Assembly: GCA_964534845.1 (NCBI GenBank)
Contig: CAZHPV010000004.1
Span: forward strand, 21,490-85,489
DNA length: 64,000 nt
Direction: 5' to 3'
Origin: CALCKU01 sp964534845
Lineage (GTDB): Bacteria; Pseudomonadota; Alphaproteobacteria; Caulobacterales; Maricaulaceae
In this document: one piece after another, positions 37,115 to 47,328 of the stretch
Position numbering within the stretch: position 1 is the first letter of the stretch
Layout: each line of letters opens with the position of its first letter
The notes under the pieces: generated by a model
What the model was told of the DNA's origin: nothing
Seen by the model: only the letters and a program-made list of their open reading frames with translations
Databases searched by the model: none
Translations under genes and position numbers: made by a program

Positions 37115-37352
37115 GAAGAACTCTTAGCCCGTATTGATCGTTAAAGCGCCTCTAAAATAGCTCAAGGTTATAAAAACAAACGCAAATAGAAAATTTGAAG
37201 AAAAAATATAGCTGAACCGAAACCGTTAATAGATATTAACCATAATTTAACCGACTCCCACAAATTTCACCCTCGGGCTGATACCAAAAGCTAGGGTCAG
37301 TCGATTGGGTCTATAAGTCGTAAATGCGCGGCTTTCACTATGGGATATCATT

Positions 37353-38567
37353 ATGGGATTACTAAGTCATATTTTTGGCCGTAGCACCGCTACACCTCAC
37401 ATTGCATCAAATTTAAAAGACGTGGAGAACGCCCGCAATTATGTAAGTTCCATGTCGGATGTTTTTCGGTCATCGACAGACCAGCAAAGACTGGCCATAA
37501 AGAAAATGGCCCATCTGTCCAAAACCATATCCAAGATGGAAGTCGACTTGCGCCAAATGGAGCGTATTGAAACACGGGCCCGCACGCTTTCTCAGGAAAA
37601 CACGGAGCTAGAACGCAAGCTTTCACAAAAATCAAGCTGGGCCAGCGAACAGGAAACAAAATTAATAGCGCTGGAGGGCCGGCATAAACATGTCCAAAGA
37701 GAGCTGGAAGTCGCAAAGGGTGATATCGCCGTACTCAAAGACCGCGAAGTCTCTGAGGGAGAAAAATCGGCCGCTCTAACCTCCGAAATCGCGGAACAGA
37801 AACAGCTGATCTCAACCCAGAACGAAGCTGTTGAAACATTGGAAACCACGCTGAAAGGTTTGCAAGACGATCTCGCCAGTCAAATGGGAGAGCTCTCAGA
37901 CCGAGACCGCGAAATTAGTCAGTTACAAAAGAACTGCGAGGATCTTTCCACGCGCCTTAGCCAAAAAACGCGTGACGGCGATAATGCGCTTATCGAGCTT
38001 AAAGAGCTCCGTATTGATTTCACCGAGCTAAAGTCCAAATTTATCGAGACCAATAGCGCTTTGGAAAAAGCCCGTTATGACATGGTATCTCAAAAAACAG
38101 TGCTTGAAGATACGCTTAAACGACGCGAGGATGAAAACCTAACCTTAAAGAACAGGCTTGATCGGTTTAATACTGAAGTGCGTATCAAGCAGGACGGCCT
38201 ATCGCAAGCTGACACGGAAATCGCGGAATTACGCCGACGCCTAACATCGGCGACGCAAAGGGCAGAACAAGCGGAAGGGCGTCTCAAGGAAAATGCCGCC
38301 GATCTTAAGCGCTATACCCAAGACCTCACAACCGCCCGCTCAGATTTTGAGCGCTTGAATGTGAAATTCTCTGTCGCGCTGGAAGATATTGATGCTCTTC
38401 GAAAAATCAATCAGGGTCAAAAAGCCAAGCTTGAGCGCTACGCAGCCATTGGCGGCGTAACGTCTGGCCAAGTCTATATGAATAATGGTAGCCATAAATC
38501 GCTATCAGATGAACGGGTTTTGACAGGGTCGACAAATGTCACCCGTTTACAGTCCATCAAAAAATAA
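37353..38567 (+). CDS. Long coiled-coil protein, crescentin-like candidate
   Basis: 404 residues, ATG 37353. A short head (MGLLSHIFGRS) leads into an almost unbroken coiled coil from about residue 45 to 365, rich in E/K/L/Q with heptad-like spacing (KMEVDLRQMERIETRARTLS, RDREISQLQKNCEDLSTRLS). The tail is short and Gly/Asn-containing. No transmembrane segment, ATPase or other domain. The overall plan (short membrane-proximal head, about 320-residue rod, short tail) resembles bacterial intermediate-filament proteins such as crescentin of Caulobacter, but coiled coils resemble each other, so this remains a hypothesis. Transcribed alone and followed at once by a hairpin terminator. Confidence 0.7.
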   Translation: MGLLSHIFGRSTATPHIASNLKDVENARNYVSSMSDVFRSSTDQQRLAIKKMAHLSKTISKMEVDLRQMERIETRARTLSQENTELERKLSQKSSWASEQETKLIALEGRHKHVQRELEVAKGDIAVLKDREVSEGEKSAALTSEIAEQKQLISTQNEAVETLETTLKGLQDDLASQMGELSDRDREISQLQKNCEDLSTRLSQKTRDGDNALIELKELRIDFTELKSKFIETNSALEKARYDMVSQKTVLEDTLKRREDENLTLKNRLDRFNTEVRIKQDGLSQADTEIAELRRRLTSATQRAEQAEGRLKENAADLKRYTQDLTTARSDFERLNVKFSVALEDIDALRKINQGQKAKLERYAAIGGVTSGQVYMNNGSHKSLSDERVLTGSTNVTRLQSIKK

Positions 38568-38587
38568 AGGGCCTAAACTAGGCCTTT
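38566..38587 (+). terminator. Hairpin terminator after the coiled-coil gene
   Basis: AAAGGGCCTA / TAGGCCTTT form a near-perfect stem around AAC, starting inside the stop codon of the coiled-coil gene. No long T-run follows, but the A/T pairs at the base are compatible with an intrinsic stop. Confidence 0.65.
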
Positions 38588-38650
38588 CATATTCAATAAA
38601 CTTACAAGGCGCTATAGGGCGTCTTTTATTTTGCGCCCTAATGAGACGCT

Positions 38651-40198
38651 TTAAAGCAAGGGGCCGGAAAATATATTACGGCCTTTATCATGACGTATTT
38701 TTACGCGCTGGCCCACAACATCCTCTTTCGCAAGCAAGCTCTCCAGAGTTGCGTGGTCTTCAGGGGCAATATTTGCAATTATCCGGCCCGTCTCATTGCG
38801 CGCAATGATATAACCTCCCTCCAGACCTTTGCGGCCATGTTTAAGACAATAGGCCTCAATCCGCGCGTGGCAGGTTTCATCCAACATGACAATGTCAGGC
38901 CGATTATCAATCTCCGCCTGTTGCGATAGGCTCGAAACCGGTGCCCAGTTTTCTGGAGGCTGGGTCGAATACAAGCCTGCCGCCTGTTTTGAGATAAACC
39001 CGCCATTGGCCAGCACCAAACCGAAAGACCCGGCATCAGACCGTAATTTTTCAACCATGCTGGCGATCGCATGTGTGGCGTAATTATTCCCCGCGCCGCC
39101 AAAGAAAGGTAGCCCGCCTGTCACACTTAACGCATCTTGTAACGGGTCCAGTCCCAAATGCTCACACGCCAGATGGATGACAATTGGAAAACAGCTATAA
39201 ATATCAAAATGGCTCACCGTGCTCGCCGTGAGCTTCGCGCTTTCAAGAACTTGTGAAAGTACAAGCTCTATCGCTCTGGAACGTGACAAATCCGGACGCT
39301 TTGAAACCAAGGCATCTTCAACTTTTGAATGACCATGCAGATAAACGCATTTTTGGGGTGCAACCCCCAAGGCACGGGCTTTACCGGCCGTGGTTAATAT
39401 GAGCGCACAAGATTGATTAACCGCATCCTGTGCCATATGCCATTTCAGATAAGGCTCAAACATCGGATAGTTTTGCACGGACGGCGTCGCGAGAAATTCA
39501 GCACTCCGAAATTCGGGAAATTGTGCATAAGGGTTTAGCGCCGCGACCTTTGAGAGATTGGAAAATATCTGCCCTACATAAGACCGGTATTGCGCAGTCG
39601 TCATCTTAAGGCGCGCGCGTAAAGCTTGCTCCATTGCCGCATAGGTCTGGGGTGGCATACCCAGCCCGTTTTTAATTTCATAGCTCGATATAAAATCGGT
39701 TTTAGGTCCTTCGTCTTCAATACGGGCCTTAAAATCGCGTCCACTCTGATCTTCCCAATTCGGCTTTATGCCCCGTTTCAGGGCCGCTTTTAACGCACCC
39801 GTCACTTCGCCCCCGGCAATCAAGGCCATCTCTATGTCCCCTTGAAAGAGTTTTTGTGACAAGCTGGAGATTAAAGCTTGAGGCTGCTCCCCACCCGCGC
39901 TTGAATAGAGGATACGGGCTGGATTTATACCCGATTGCGCAACCACCGCAGCCGGGAAGCTATCTATCCGGCCAAAGGGGAAGAACGGCATAGGTACAGA
40001 ATCCGGGAATGTTCGGATGAAGGCGGCGCAATCAAGCTGCGTGCGAAGACCCTCGACGCCAACATCCTCAAACGCCGCATCTATTGCGCGTTTTACGATA
40101 CCAACCGGATGGGGGGCGGCGCTGATATCCTCACCCGTCCAATGATCAACGCACTGACCGACACCAATTATGACGGGGTAACTCTCTTTATCCTGCAT
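38651..40198 (-). CDS. Thiolase-like acetyl-CoA acetyltransferase family protein
   Basis: 515 residues, ATG 40198. The start (YPVIIGVGQCVDHW) and the C-terminal region (SVTGGLPFFGGAGNNYATHAI) are those of the long thiolase-like/SCP-x family annotated as acetyl-CoA acetyltransferase, larger than classical 390-residue thiolases. Cys in FDIYSCFPIVIHLACEHLG lies in the thiolase core. The last 90 residues (RIEAYCLKHGRKGLEGGYII) form an added domain. Probably acts on acyl-CoA thioesters; the substrate is unknown. It reads in the same direction as the indolepyruvate oxidoreductase gene 114 bp upstream. Confidence 0.8.
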   Translation of the reverse strand: MQDKESYPVIIGVGQCVDHWTGEDISAAPHPVGIVKRAIDAAFEDVGVEGLRTQLDCAAFIRTFPDSVPMPFFPFGRIDSFPAAVVAQSGINPARILYSSAGGEQPQALISSLSQKLFQGDIEMALIAGGEVTGALKAALKRGIKPNWEDQSGRDFKARIEDEGPKTDFISSYEIKNGLGMPPQTYAAMEQALRARLKMTTAQYRSYVGQIFSNLSKVAALNPYAQFPEFRSAEFLATPSVQNYPMFEPYLKWHMAQDAVNQSCALILTTAGKARALGVAPQKCVYLHGHSKVEDALVSKRPDLSRSRAIELVLSQVLESAKLTASTVSHFDIYSCFPIVIHLACEHLGLDPLQDALSVTGGLPFFGGAGNNYATHAIASMVEKLRSDAGSFGLVLANGGFISKQAAGLYSTQPPENWAPVSSLSQQAEIDNRPDIVMLDETCHARIEAYCLKHGRKGLEGGYIIARNETGRIIANIAPEDHATLESLLAKEDVVGQRVKIRHDKGRNIFSGPLL

Positions 40199-40312
40199 TG
40201 AAAACCGCTCGCTTACTACGTCAATAGACTAGACCCATAAGGGCGCCTCCACACATAAGCCGTGGCGTCAAAAGAACAAGCGCTTTCATCCCAACATATT
40301 TAAAGCCTTACT

Positions 40313-43300
40313 TTAATTGACGCTCAGGGTTTCAAGGCGGGCTTCAACCGTTTTAACGGCCTCTTCTTTAACATGGCCAAATCCACGAATCTCATCAACC
40401 GCGCCAATAAGCTTTACGGCCCGCGCATGATTGCCCGGATTTAAGCCCGTCAAAACATCCTCAATACGGGCTTCAAAATCACGGATTAAACGGCGCTCCA
40501 TCCGGCGCTCAGACGTATAGCCAAAAATATCAAACGGCGTTCCGCGTAAAGACTTTAAATGTGCCAAAACTTTAAAGAGCGGACTTATCCAAGACCCGAA
40601 TTCGCGCTTGCGCAAATGTCCGCTTTCTTTATCCCTGCGCCCTAATATAGGCGGGGCAAGATTATATTTTATCTTATAGCCTTCCGAGAATTGTCCCGCA
40701 ATTTGGCGCGTAAATTCCGGCTGTGTATAAAGACGGGCAATTTCATACTCATCCTTATAGGCCAAGAGGCGCGCATATTGTATCGCCGTTTCACGCGTCA
40801 GTTTCCTGCTATCCGCATCCGGTAAACCCAGCGCCTGTTCTGCGCGTCCGACACGTTCAACCAAGTCTGTGTAACGCTTGGCATAAGTCGCGTTCTGATA
40901 AGCCGTTAGGTGGTCACGGCGAAAGGCAATAACATCGTTCAGTGCGGCCGTTCGCGGATTACGTGCAGCCCTGTCTTTTGGTAAAAGTGACTGCAAGCTC
41001 TCTGGCCGCACACACCAAATCCGGCCCAGATCAAAGGCGGCCAGATTAGCCTCAACTTTTGTACCATTTAACTCTATGGCTTGGCGCAAGGCCTCTTGCG
41101 TAAGCGGGATATAGCCCTTTTGCCAAGCCGCCCCTAAGACAATCATATTGGCATATATCGCATCACCCATAAATTGCTCGGCCAGAATTTGTGCATTAAG
41201 CGTATGGGAAAGGCTGGTAGAGCTTTCAATATCTGCAAGCATTTCCTGTTTGGAGTAAGCCAAATCCCGCGAGGTCAAATATTCCGCTGTTGGGACAATT
41301 TCGGTGTTTAGAACAATATGGGTTCTATCCTGACCCATTAATGACATCACACCAATGTCATGGGTGACAATCACATCTCCGCCCAAAACAATATCGGCGC
41401 TGGCAAGCGGGACGGACCCAGAGCGTAAGTCTTCCGCTTTTGCGGCCAGACGAATTTGCGAGGTTACGGCCCCGCCTTTTTGCGCCAGCCCCACAGCATC
41501 CAACGTATTGGCTCCAAGCCCGTCAATATGGGCCGCCATGCCTAAAAGGGCTGAAATCGTCGTCACCCCAGCCCCGCCAATACCGGTTACAACAATATTA
41601 TATGTCGTTTTAATTTTATTGATCTGCGGGGACGGAATATCACCTACCACAATACCGGACACGCTCTGCGTTGTCTCTTTTAGGCTCCCCCCATAAACAG
41701 AAACAAAGCTCGGGCAAAATCCGTTCACACAGCTCATATCCTGATTACAGCTCGACTGGTTAATCATGCGCTTTAAACCCATTTCAGTCCATGTTGGCTC
41801 TACTGATAAACAGGAAGATTGCACCGAACAATCTCCGCAATTTTCGCACACGGCCTTATTGATAAAGGCCCGGGCAGGCGCTTGGGCCATTTTACCCCGC
41901 TTGCGACGGCGGCGCTTTTCAGTGGCGCAAGTCTGATCATAAACCAGAACGGAAACGCCCTTAACCAATTGCAGGCGTTTTTGTACCGCCATAAGGTCAT
42001 CTCGATGTTCAAGGTCTACGCCGTCCGGCAAGCTCACCCCTGCATACCGCGCCAGATCATCCGTCACGACTATAATTTTGGACACGGCTTCGGCTTTTAA
42101 CTGGGTTACAATGTGGGGCACGCTACGCCCGGCAAGCTCTGGCGTTTGACCACCTGTCATAGCCACCGCGTCATTATAGAGCAGCTTATAGGTTATATTG
42201 ACCTTGGCCGCGACAGCCGCTCTTATCGCTAAAGACCCGGAATGCGAATAGGTACCGTCCCCAAGATTTGCAAAAATATGGGGCGTCTCTGTAAAAGGCG
42301 ACATCCCGACCCAAGGCACGCCCTCCCCGCCCATTTGCGTATGCATATCGGTGTCAGCATTATGCATACCCGCGAGGAAATGACAGCCTATACCAGCCAA
42401 AGCGCGCGCACCGTCTGGTAATTTTGTTGATCTGTTATGCGGACAGCCAGAACAAAAATAGGGCGCGCGAATATTACCCACCTTACGAACCACTGATTGA
42501 CGGGCCGCTTTTTCTATCGCTTTAAAGTATATCTCGGCCTGTTTTGGATGTTTCGCACGCGGGATAAAATCTAAAATGGCGCGTGCAATATCAGGAACAG
42601 GGATCACATAAGTGTCAGGAAGGGGCGTGGCTTTAGAGCGCCGCTTTCCATATATTTCAGGCTGCTCAGATTTAGGCAGGTCATAAAGGATTGTCTTGAG
42701 CTGATCCTCAATCAATGGGCGCTTATGCTCAACAACCAGAACCGCATCCAAGCCCTTACAAAATTCCGTAATACGGCGAGGCTCTATCGGCCATGTCACC
42801 GCAAGTTTATACATTGTTAGCCCCAAATCTTCTGCCGCCTTTCGCGACAAGCCAAGCCCGTCCAAGGCCTCATATACATCCTGATAGGCCCGGCCTGTGG
42901 TGACAATTCCGATCTTGCGTGTTTTGCCGCCCATAACCTGTTTATCAAGCTTATTCACGCGAACAAATTCCTGTACAGCGGGCATACGTTGCTGGCGGTG
43001 GATGATCTCTTTAATCATACGGCCTTCATTGCGCTTAATATAGCGCTCCGCCGTGAGCATTTTCATTTCGGGTATTTTCAGATCCAACCGGTCAAGATCG
43101 ACATTCACAACCGCCCCGCCATCCATCATATCCGCCAAGGCAATCATCCCACTCCAACACCCTGCATAACGGCTCATTTCAAGCGCGTAATAGCCGTAAT
43201 CCAAAACCTCCTGAATGCTGGACGGGTTAAAAACCGGAATTTCGCAATCCATCATCGCATATTCCGACTGGCTTGGCAGGGTCGAAGATTTACAGGTTGG

Positions 43301-43741
43301 ATCGTCTCCCAATATCGCAACCACGCCGCCCAAAGGGGCCACGCCCGAGAAATTGGCATGTTTGAAAACATCCCCCGATCTGTCTACCCCCGGGGCCTTG
43401 CCATACCAGATCCCAAAAACACCGTCATATTTTGCCTCCGGGAAAAGGGCTGTTTGCTGCGAACCCCATATGGCAGTAGCCGCAAGGTCTTCATTCACAC
43501 CTTCTTGGAAAACAATATCTGCCGCGTCCAGATGGGCACTGGCGTGCGAGAGTTGCTGATCATACCCCCCCAAAGGCGAGCCGCGATAGCCTGTAATATA
43601 GCCCGCCGTCTTAAGTCCGCGGGAAAGATCACGGCGTTTCTGATCAAGAGGCATACGTACGAGAGCCTGTATCCCCGTCATAAAAACCCGTCCACGGTCA
43701 AGACGGTATTTATCTTCCAATGTAACCTTATGAGCAGACAT
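40313..43741 (-). CDS. Fused indolepyruvate ferredoxin oxidoreductase
   Basis: 1142 residues, the usual size of the single-chain aerobic type. The N-terminal part (about 1-690) is the TPP-dependent alpha-type chain with FCSGCPHN, NLGDGTYSHSG and the YNDAVAMTGGQ block. Cysteines in CENCGDCSVQSSC (about 640) and CNQDMSCVNGFC could hold Fe-S. Residues about 715-900 (VTGIGGAGVTTISALLGMAA) are the gamma-type chain, followed by a C-terminal domain (about 920-1135). It oxidatively decarboxylates arylpyruvates or branched 2-oxoacids to acyl-CoA. It is divergent from an Lrp/AsnC regulator, the classic arrangement for amino-acid catabolism control. Confidence 0.93.
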   Translation of the reverse strand: MSAHKVTLEDKYRLDRGRVFMTGIQALVRMPLDQKRRDLSRGLKTAGYITGYRGSPLGGYDQQLSHASAHLDAADIVFQEGVNEDLAATAIWGSQQTALFPEAKYDGVFGIWYGKAPGVDRSGDVFKHANFSGVAPLGGVVAILGDDPTCKSSTLPSQSEYAMMDCEIPVFNPSSIQEVLDYGYYALEMSRYAGCWSGMIALADMMDGGAVVNVDLDRLDLKIPEMKMLTAERYIKRNEGRMIKEIIHRQQRMPAVQEFVRVNKLDKQVMGGKTRKIGIVTTGRAYQDVYEALDGLGLSRKAAEDLGLTMYKLAVTWPIEPRRITEFCKGLDAVLVVEHKRPLIEDQLKTILYDLPKSEQPEIYGKRRSKATPLPDTYVIPVPDIARAILDFIPRAKHPKQAEIYFKAIEKAARQSVVRKVGNIRAPYFCSGCPHNRSTKLPDGARALAGIGCHFLAGMHNADTDMHTQMGGEGVPWVGMSPFTETPHIFANLGDGTYSHSGSLAIRAAVAAKVNITYKLLYNDAVAMTGGQTPELAGRSVPHIVTQLKAEAVSKIIVVTDDLARYAGVSLPDGVDLEHRDDLMAVQKRLQLVKGVSVLVYDQTCATEKRRRRKRGKMAQAPARAFINKAVCENCGDCSVQSSCLSVEPTWTEMGLKRMINQSSCNQDMSCVNGFCPSFVSVYGGSLKETTQSVSGIVVGDIPSPQINKIKTTYNIVVTGIGGAGVTTISALLGMAAHIDGLGANTLDAVGLAQKGGAVTSQIRLAAKAEDLRSGSVPLASADIVLGGDVIVTHDIGVMSLMGQDRTHIVLNTEIVPTAEYLTSRDLAYSKQEMLADIESSTSLSHTLNAQILAEQFMGDAIYANMIVLGAAWQKGYIPLTQEALRQAIELNGTKVEANLAAFDLGRIWCVRPESLQSLLPKDRAARNPRTAALNDVIAFRRDHLTAYQNATYAKRYTDLVERVGRAEQALGLPDADSRKLTRETAIQYARLLAYKDEYEIARLYTQPEFTRQIAGQFSEGYKIKYNLAPPILGRRDKESGHLRKREFGSWISPLFKVLAHLKSLRGTPFDIFGYTSERRMERRLIRDFEARIEDVLTGLNPGNHARAVKLIGAVDEIRGFGHVKEEAVKTVEARLETLSVN

Positions 43742-43809
43742 GACAGGCCTTCCAGCGTTGGAGCAATTTAAAACGTCCAGAGACCAAAGGCAAATTTGAC
43801 CGAAAGTAC

Positions 43810-43827
43810 GTATTTCAACAAAAATAC
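43810..43827. promoter_or_regulatory. Candidate Lrp/AsnC operator
   Basis: GTATTT and AAATAC flank six bases (43810-43827) in the 185-bp A/T-rich gap between the divergent oxidoreductase and Lrp genes. The flanking sequence also repeats GCAAAT twice (within 43838-43856). Lrp-family proteins bind degenerate A/T-rich dyads like this one. Confidence 0.4.
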
Positions 43828-43926
43828 ACTATGTTTTGGCAAATTTTGTTGCAAATATTGTCTATATTCATCCATAGAAGGTATATTATTCTATTAATAT
43901 AAGCAATCTTGCATTAATATGCTAAT

Positions 43927-44448
43927 ATGATTGATAGACCCATGACAAGCCCTTTAGAAACTTTAGATACGATAGACGCGAAAATTCTGGAACTTCTACA
44001 AGTTAATGCCAGCTTATCGGTCGCCGAAATTTCTGAGCAGGTCGGTCTGTCCCCCTCGCCCTGTTGGCGGCGGATTAAGCGCTTAGAAGATGACGGGATC
44101 ATCAAACACCGCGTCACAGTGCTCGATAAACAAAAACTCGGTTTGGGATTTGAGGTTTTTGTAACAGTTAAACTCGCTTTTCCTAACCGGGAAAATATGG
44201 AGAAATTCGAGAAAGCCGTAAACACGATGCCGGAAGTCGTCCAATGTGCAGTCGTGACAGGGGCCACGGATTTCATGTTACGGATCGTCACAAAGGATAT
44301 GCGTAGCTATGAGGATTTTTTACGTGAGGTCTTACTCGGAATTGAAATTATCTCTGATGTGCAATCCCGTATTGTCTTGCGCCAAAGCAAGGAAAGTTAT
44401 GCCTTGCCGCTAAGCCTCATTTCAAAGTCGTCCCCGTCACGCTTTTAA
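43927..44448 (+). CDS. Lrp/AsnC-family transcriptional regulator
   Basis: 173 residues; ATG 43927, with a second in-frame ATG five codons on. The helix-turn-helix is at about 15-60 (TIDAKILELLQVNASLSVAE, SPSPCWRRIKRLEDDGII) and the RAM effector-binding domain follows (EVFVTVKLAF ... TGATDFMLRIVTKDMRSYEDF). These regulators sense amino acids as octamers. Divergent from the indolepyruvate oxidoreductase, which it probably controls, and convergent with korB, ten bases beyond. Confidence 0.93.
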   Translation: MIDRPMTSPLETLDTIDAKILELLQVNASLSVAEISEQVGLSPSPCWRRIKRLEDDGIIKHRVTVLDKQKLGLGFEVFVTVKLAFPNRENMEKFEKAVNTMPEVVQCAVVTGATDFMLRIVTKDMRSYEDFLREVLLGIEIISDVQSRIVLRQSKESYALPLSLISKSSPSRF

Positions 44449-44458
44449 CGAAAGACGG

Positions 44459-45514
44459 TTAACTGAACTCTTTCATGACGTCTTTAAGCGCGGCATTACC
44501 GGGATTAAGCTCGGTATATGGAAACGTATTTAAAGGACGCGACGGAAGCTTTTTACGTGTCGCCATATCAGGCGTGGCTTCATCAATGTAAATGAGGCCC
44601 GTGAGAATTTCGTCCGTGTCCTGACTTTCCACGACTTTCGCAAACGCACTCGCGCGGTCTGTTGGATCATAGCCGCTATCAAGTTTTCGTAAATTGATAA
44701 CCCCGCCGTCATGGAGTTCAATCGGCATGGTCTGCCCGTCTTCATAGCTCGCGCGGATTTCTTCACTGGGCGGGACATAATCGGCGTGAACGGCCTTGTG
44801 ATAATATTTAAATGTATGAGCATAAGACTTGGTGGAGCCCTTATGGTCATTGAAGCTCACACAGGGTGAAATCACATCAATCAGGGCAAAACCTTTATGT
44901 TTAATCCCGGCCTTAATCAGAGCAACAAGTTGTTTCTTATCACCTGAAAAACTACGGGCTATAAAAGTGGCCCCTACAGATAAAGCCAGGGCGCAAGGGT
45001 CGATGGGCTTCATAATATTGACCTCGCCCTTTTTAGAAGTAGAGCCGGCATCCGCAGCGGCTGAAAACTGGCCTTTGGTCAAACCATAAACACCATTATT
45101 TTCCAACATATAAAGCATGTTTACATTACGGCGCATGGCATGGACTAATTGTCCAGCTCCAATGGATAAGGAATCCCCGTCACCGGACACACCAATATAG
45201 GTCATATGTGGATTACCCGCCATGGCGCCGGTCGCCACGCTGGGCATACGCCCATGTACTGTATTATTGCCGTGCGCCTCTTTCATAAAATAAGACGTGG
45301 TCTTGGACGAACACCCAATGCCCGAAACCTTCACAGCGGTATGGGGTTCAATAGCGAGATCGTAAAATGCCGTCGCCATGGCGGCCGTTACACTGTCATG
45401 ACCGCAACCCGCACATAAAGTAGACATGACGCCGTCATAATCGGCACGTATCAGACCAATCTTATTCTTCTTTTGATGTTTGAGGTGGATTTTCGGTTTT
45501 GTAAAACTTGGCAT
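44459..45514 (-). CDS. korB: 2-oxoacid:ferredoxin oxidoreductase, beta subunit (KorB-like)
   Basis: 351 residues. The TPP-binding chain shows LCAGCGHDSVTAAMA, VSGIGCSSKTTSYF and GVSGDGDSLSIGAGQLVHAM, followed by NNGVYGLTKGQFS. Together with KorA it decarboxylates a 2-oxoacid, most likely 2-oxoglutarate, with CoA. The start codon overlaps the korA stop by one base. Substrate specificity is not proven by sequence. Confidence 0.9.
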   Translation of the reverse strand: MPSFTKPKIHLKHQKKNKIGLIRADYDGVMSTLCAGCGHDSVTAAMATAFYDLAIEPHTAVKVSGIGCSSKTTSYFMKEAHGNNTVHGRMPSVATGAMAGNPHMTYIGVSGDGDSLSIGAGQLVHAMRRNVNMLYMLENNGVYGLTKGQFSAAADAGSTSKKGEVNIMKPIDPCALALSVGATFIARSFSGDKKQLVALIKAGIKHKGFALIDVISPCVSFNDHKGSTKSYAHTFKYYHKAVHADYVPPSEEIRASYEDGQTMPIELHDGGVINLRKLDSGYDPTDRASAFAKVVESQDTDEILTGLIYIDEATPDMATRKKLPSRPLNTFPYTELNPGNAALKDVMKEFS

Positions 45515-47328
45515 TAGGCAGTCTTTCTGGCGGCCATTTTTTGACCAATTGCTTCCATCACAAATTTATAAGACAGGGGCTCTCCTGCGTAATATCGAAC
45601 AGAAACAAGCTTATCTTTTGAAACAGGGGTTTCATTAATCAGCAGACTCATAAGCTGGCCATCACGGTTTTGTTCAACCACGTAAACCTTATCATGCTTG
45701 GCCATAAAGTCTTCAACAGCATCAGCAAAAGGAAAAGCCCTTATACGCATATAATCCACATGCACGCCCTCTTTGGCCAGACGGTCTTGAGCTTCTATGA
45801 CAGCAGGATCAGAACTCCCTAGAGCCAAAATACCCACGGATGTTTTCTTTGAGGCCTTACGCAGAACCGGTTGCGGACAAGCATGGCGGGCATTGCGCCA
45901 CTTCACAGACAGACGGTCAACAACTTCCTTATATTCGTCTGAATCTTCGGTATAACGGCCCCATTTATTATGCCCGGAGCCGCGATTAAAATAGGCCCCT
46001 TTCGTTGGGTGTGTGCCCGGTAATGTCCGATACGGAATGCCGTCACCATCTACATCAAGATAGCGGTAAAACTCAAACCCGTCCTCAAGCTGTTCTCGGG
46101 TAACAACCTTGCCACGGTCCGGCTCGTAATTATCATCCCATTCAAATTCATCGACCATCCAGTCATTCATGCCAATATCGAGATCAGATAAGAAAAACAC
46201 CGGCGTCTGGAAACGCTCGGCCAGATCAAGCGCATTAACCGCCATAGTAAAACACTCGCCCGGATGGGCCGGATACAGCACAATATGTTTGGTATCCCCG
46301 TGTGAACAATAGGCTGTCGTCATAATATCGCATTGCTGCGTACGTGTCGGCATGCCTGTTGACGGGCCAACGCGCTGAATATTGAAAAATGTGGCGGGCG
46401 TTTCCGTATAATAGGAAAATCCGATAAACTCGTTCATCAGACTGATGCCGGCTCCCGAGGTCGGCGTGAAGGCCCGCGCACCCATCCAGCCTGCACCTAT
46501 TGTCAGGCCGGCGGCCGCCAATTCGTCCTCGGCCTGTATGATTGCAAATTTGTGCTCTCCGGTCTCCGAGTCTATCCGTAATTTATGGCAATATTTGGAA
46601 AAACTATCCATCAGGCTGGTTGAGGGGGTGATGGGATACCACGCACCAACTGTTGCCCCACCGTAAACACAACCCAGACCTGCTGCCATATTCCCTTCAA
46701 TCATGATTTTGCCCCGGGTTTTATCAAGCGGGGACAATGTGAAAGGCAAGGGATGATCTATATGGTCTTGAACATAATTTAGACCTAGTTCTAAGGCCTT
46801 CATATTCGCCGGGATAAGCTTTTGCTTGGAAGCAAACATCTCTTCCACCATGGCTTTAACCACACTCATATCCAGATTTATCAAGCCCGCAACGGCCCCG
46901 ACATAAGCCATGTTTTTCATCAAAATACGCGAGCGCGCGACCTCAAAGGCCTCATTGACCATTTTCGAGAAAGGGACCCCAATAACGGTAATATCGTCTC
47001 GCTGGAGCATGTGCGGGCGCGGCCATGTGCTGTCATAAAGTAAATATCCTCCGGGCGAAACACTGGCCAGATCCTTGGCATAGGTCTCGGCATTCATAGC
47101 GATCATGAGATGGGTATCCCCGGAGCGGCCCATATAGCCATCACCGCTTACGCGGATTTCATACCAAGTTGGCAGGCCCTGAATATTACTGGGGAACACA
47201 TTCTTACCGATCACGGGAATACCCATGCGGAAAATAGCTTTCATTAACAGGCCATTTGCAGAGGCCGAGCCTGTACCATTAACGTTACCAAGACGGATAA
47301 CGAAATCATTCAATCCGGGTCCGCTCAT
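45514..47328 (-). CDS. korA: 2-oxoacid:ferredoxin oxidoreductase, fused gamma-alpha subunit (KorA-like)
   Basis: 604 residues. The gamma part at the N-terminus (about 1-190, LGNVNGTGSASANGLLMKAI) is joined to the alpha part (from about 205: MIEGNMAAGLGCVYGGATVG, YPITPSTSLMDSF, TPTSGAGISLMNEFIGFSYY). This is the normal layout of KorA in bacteria. Translationally coupled on both sides: four-base overlap with the upstream FAD/Fe-S gene and one-base overlap with korB. Confidence 0.9.
   Translation of the reverse strand: MSGPGLNDFVIRLGNVNGTGSASANGLLMKAIFRMGIPVIGKNVFPSNIQGLPTWYEIRVSGDGYMGRSGDTHLMIAMNAETYAKDLASVSPGGYLLYDSTWPRPHMLQRDDITVIGVPFSKMVNEAFEVARSRILMKNMAYVGAVAGLINLDMSVVKAMVEEMFASKQKLIPANMKALELGLNYVQDHIDHPLPFTLSPLDKTRGKIMIEGNMAAGLGCVYGGATVGAWYPITPSTSLMDSFSKYCHKLRIDSETGEHKFAIIQAEDELAAAGLTIGAGWMGARAFTPTSGAGISLMNEFIGFSYYTETPATFFNIQRVGPSTGMPTRTQQCDIMTTAYCSHGDTKHIVLYPAHPGECFTMAVNALDLAERFQTPVFFLSDLDIGMNDWMVDEFEWDDNYEPDRGKVVTREQLEDGFEFYRYLDVDGDGIPYRTLPGTHPTKGAYFNRGSGHNKWGRYTEDSDEYKEVVDRLSVKWRNARHACPQPVLRKASKKTSVGILALGSSDPAVIEAQDRLAKEGVHVDYMRIRAFPFADAVEDFMAKHDKVYVVEQNRDGQLMSLLINETPVSKDKLVSVRYYAGEPLSYKFVMEAIGQKMAARKTA

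Noticed and set aside
42989..43771. 260-residue plus-strand ORF opposite the indolepyruvate oxidoreductase
   Set aside because: Antisense to strongly conserved TPP-enzyme sequence; no ribosome site or motif.
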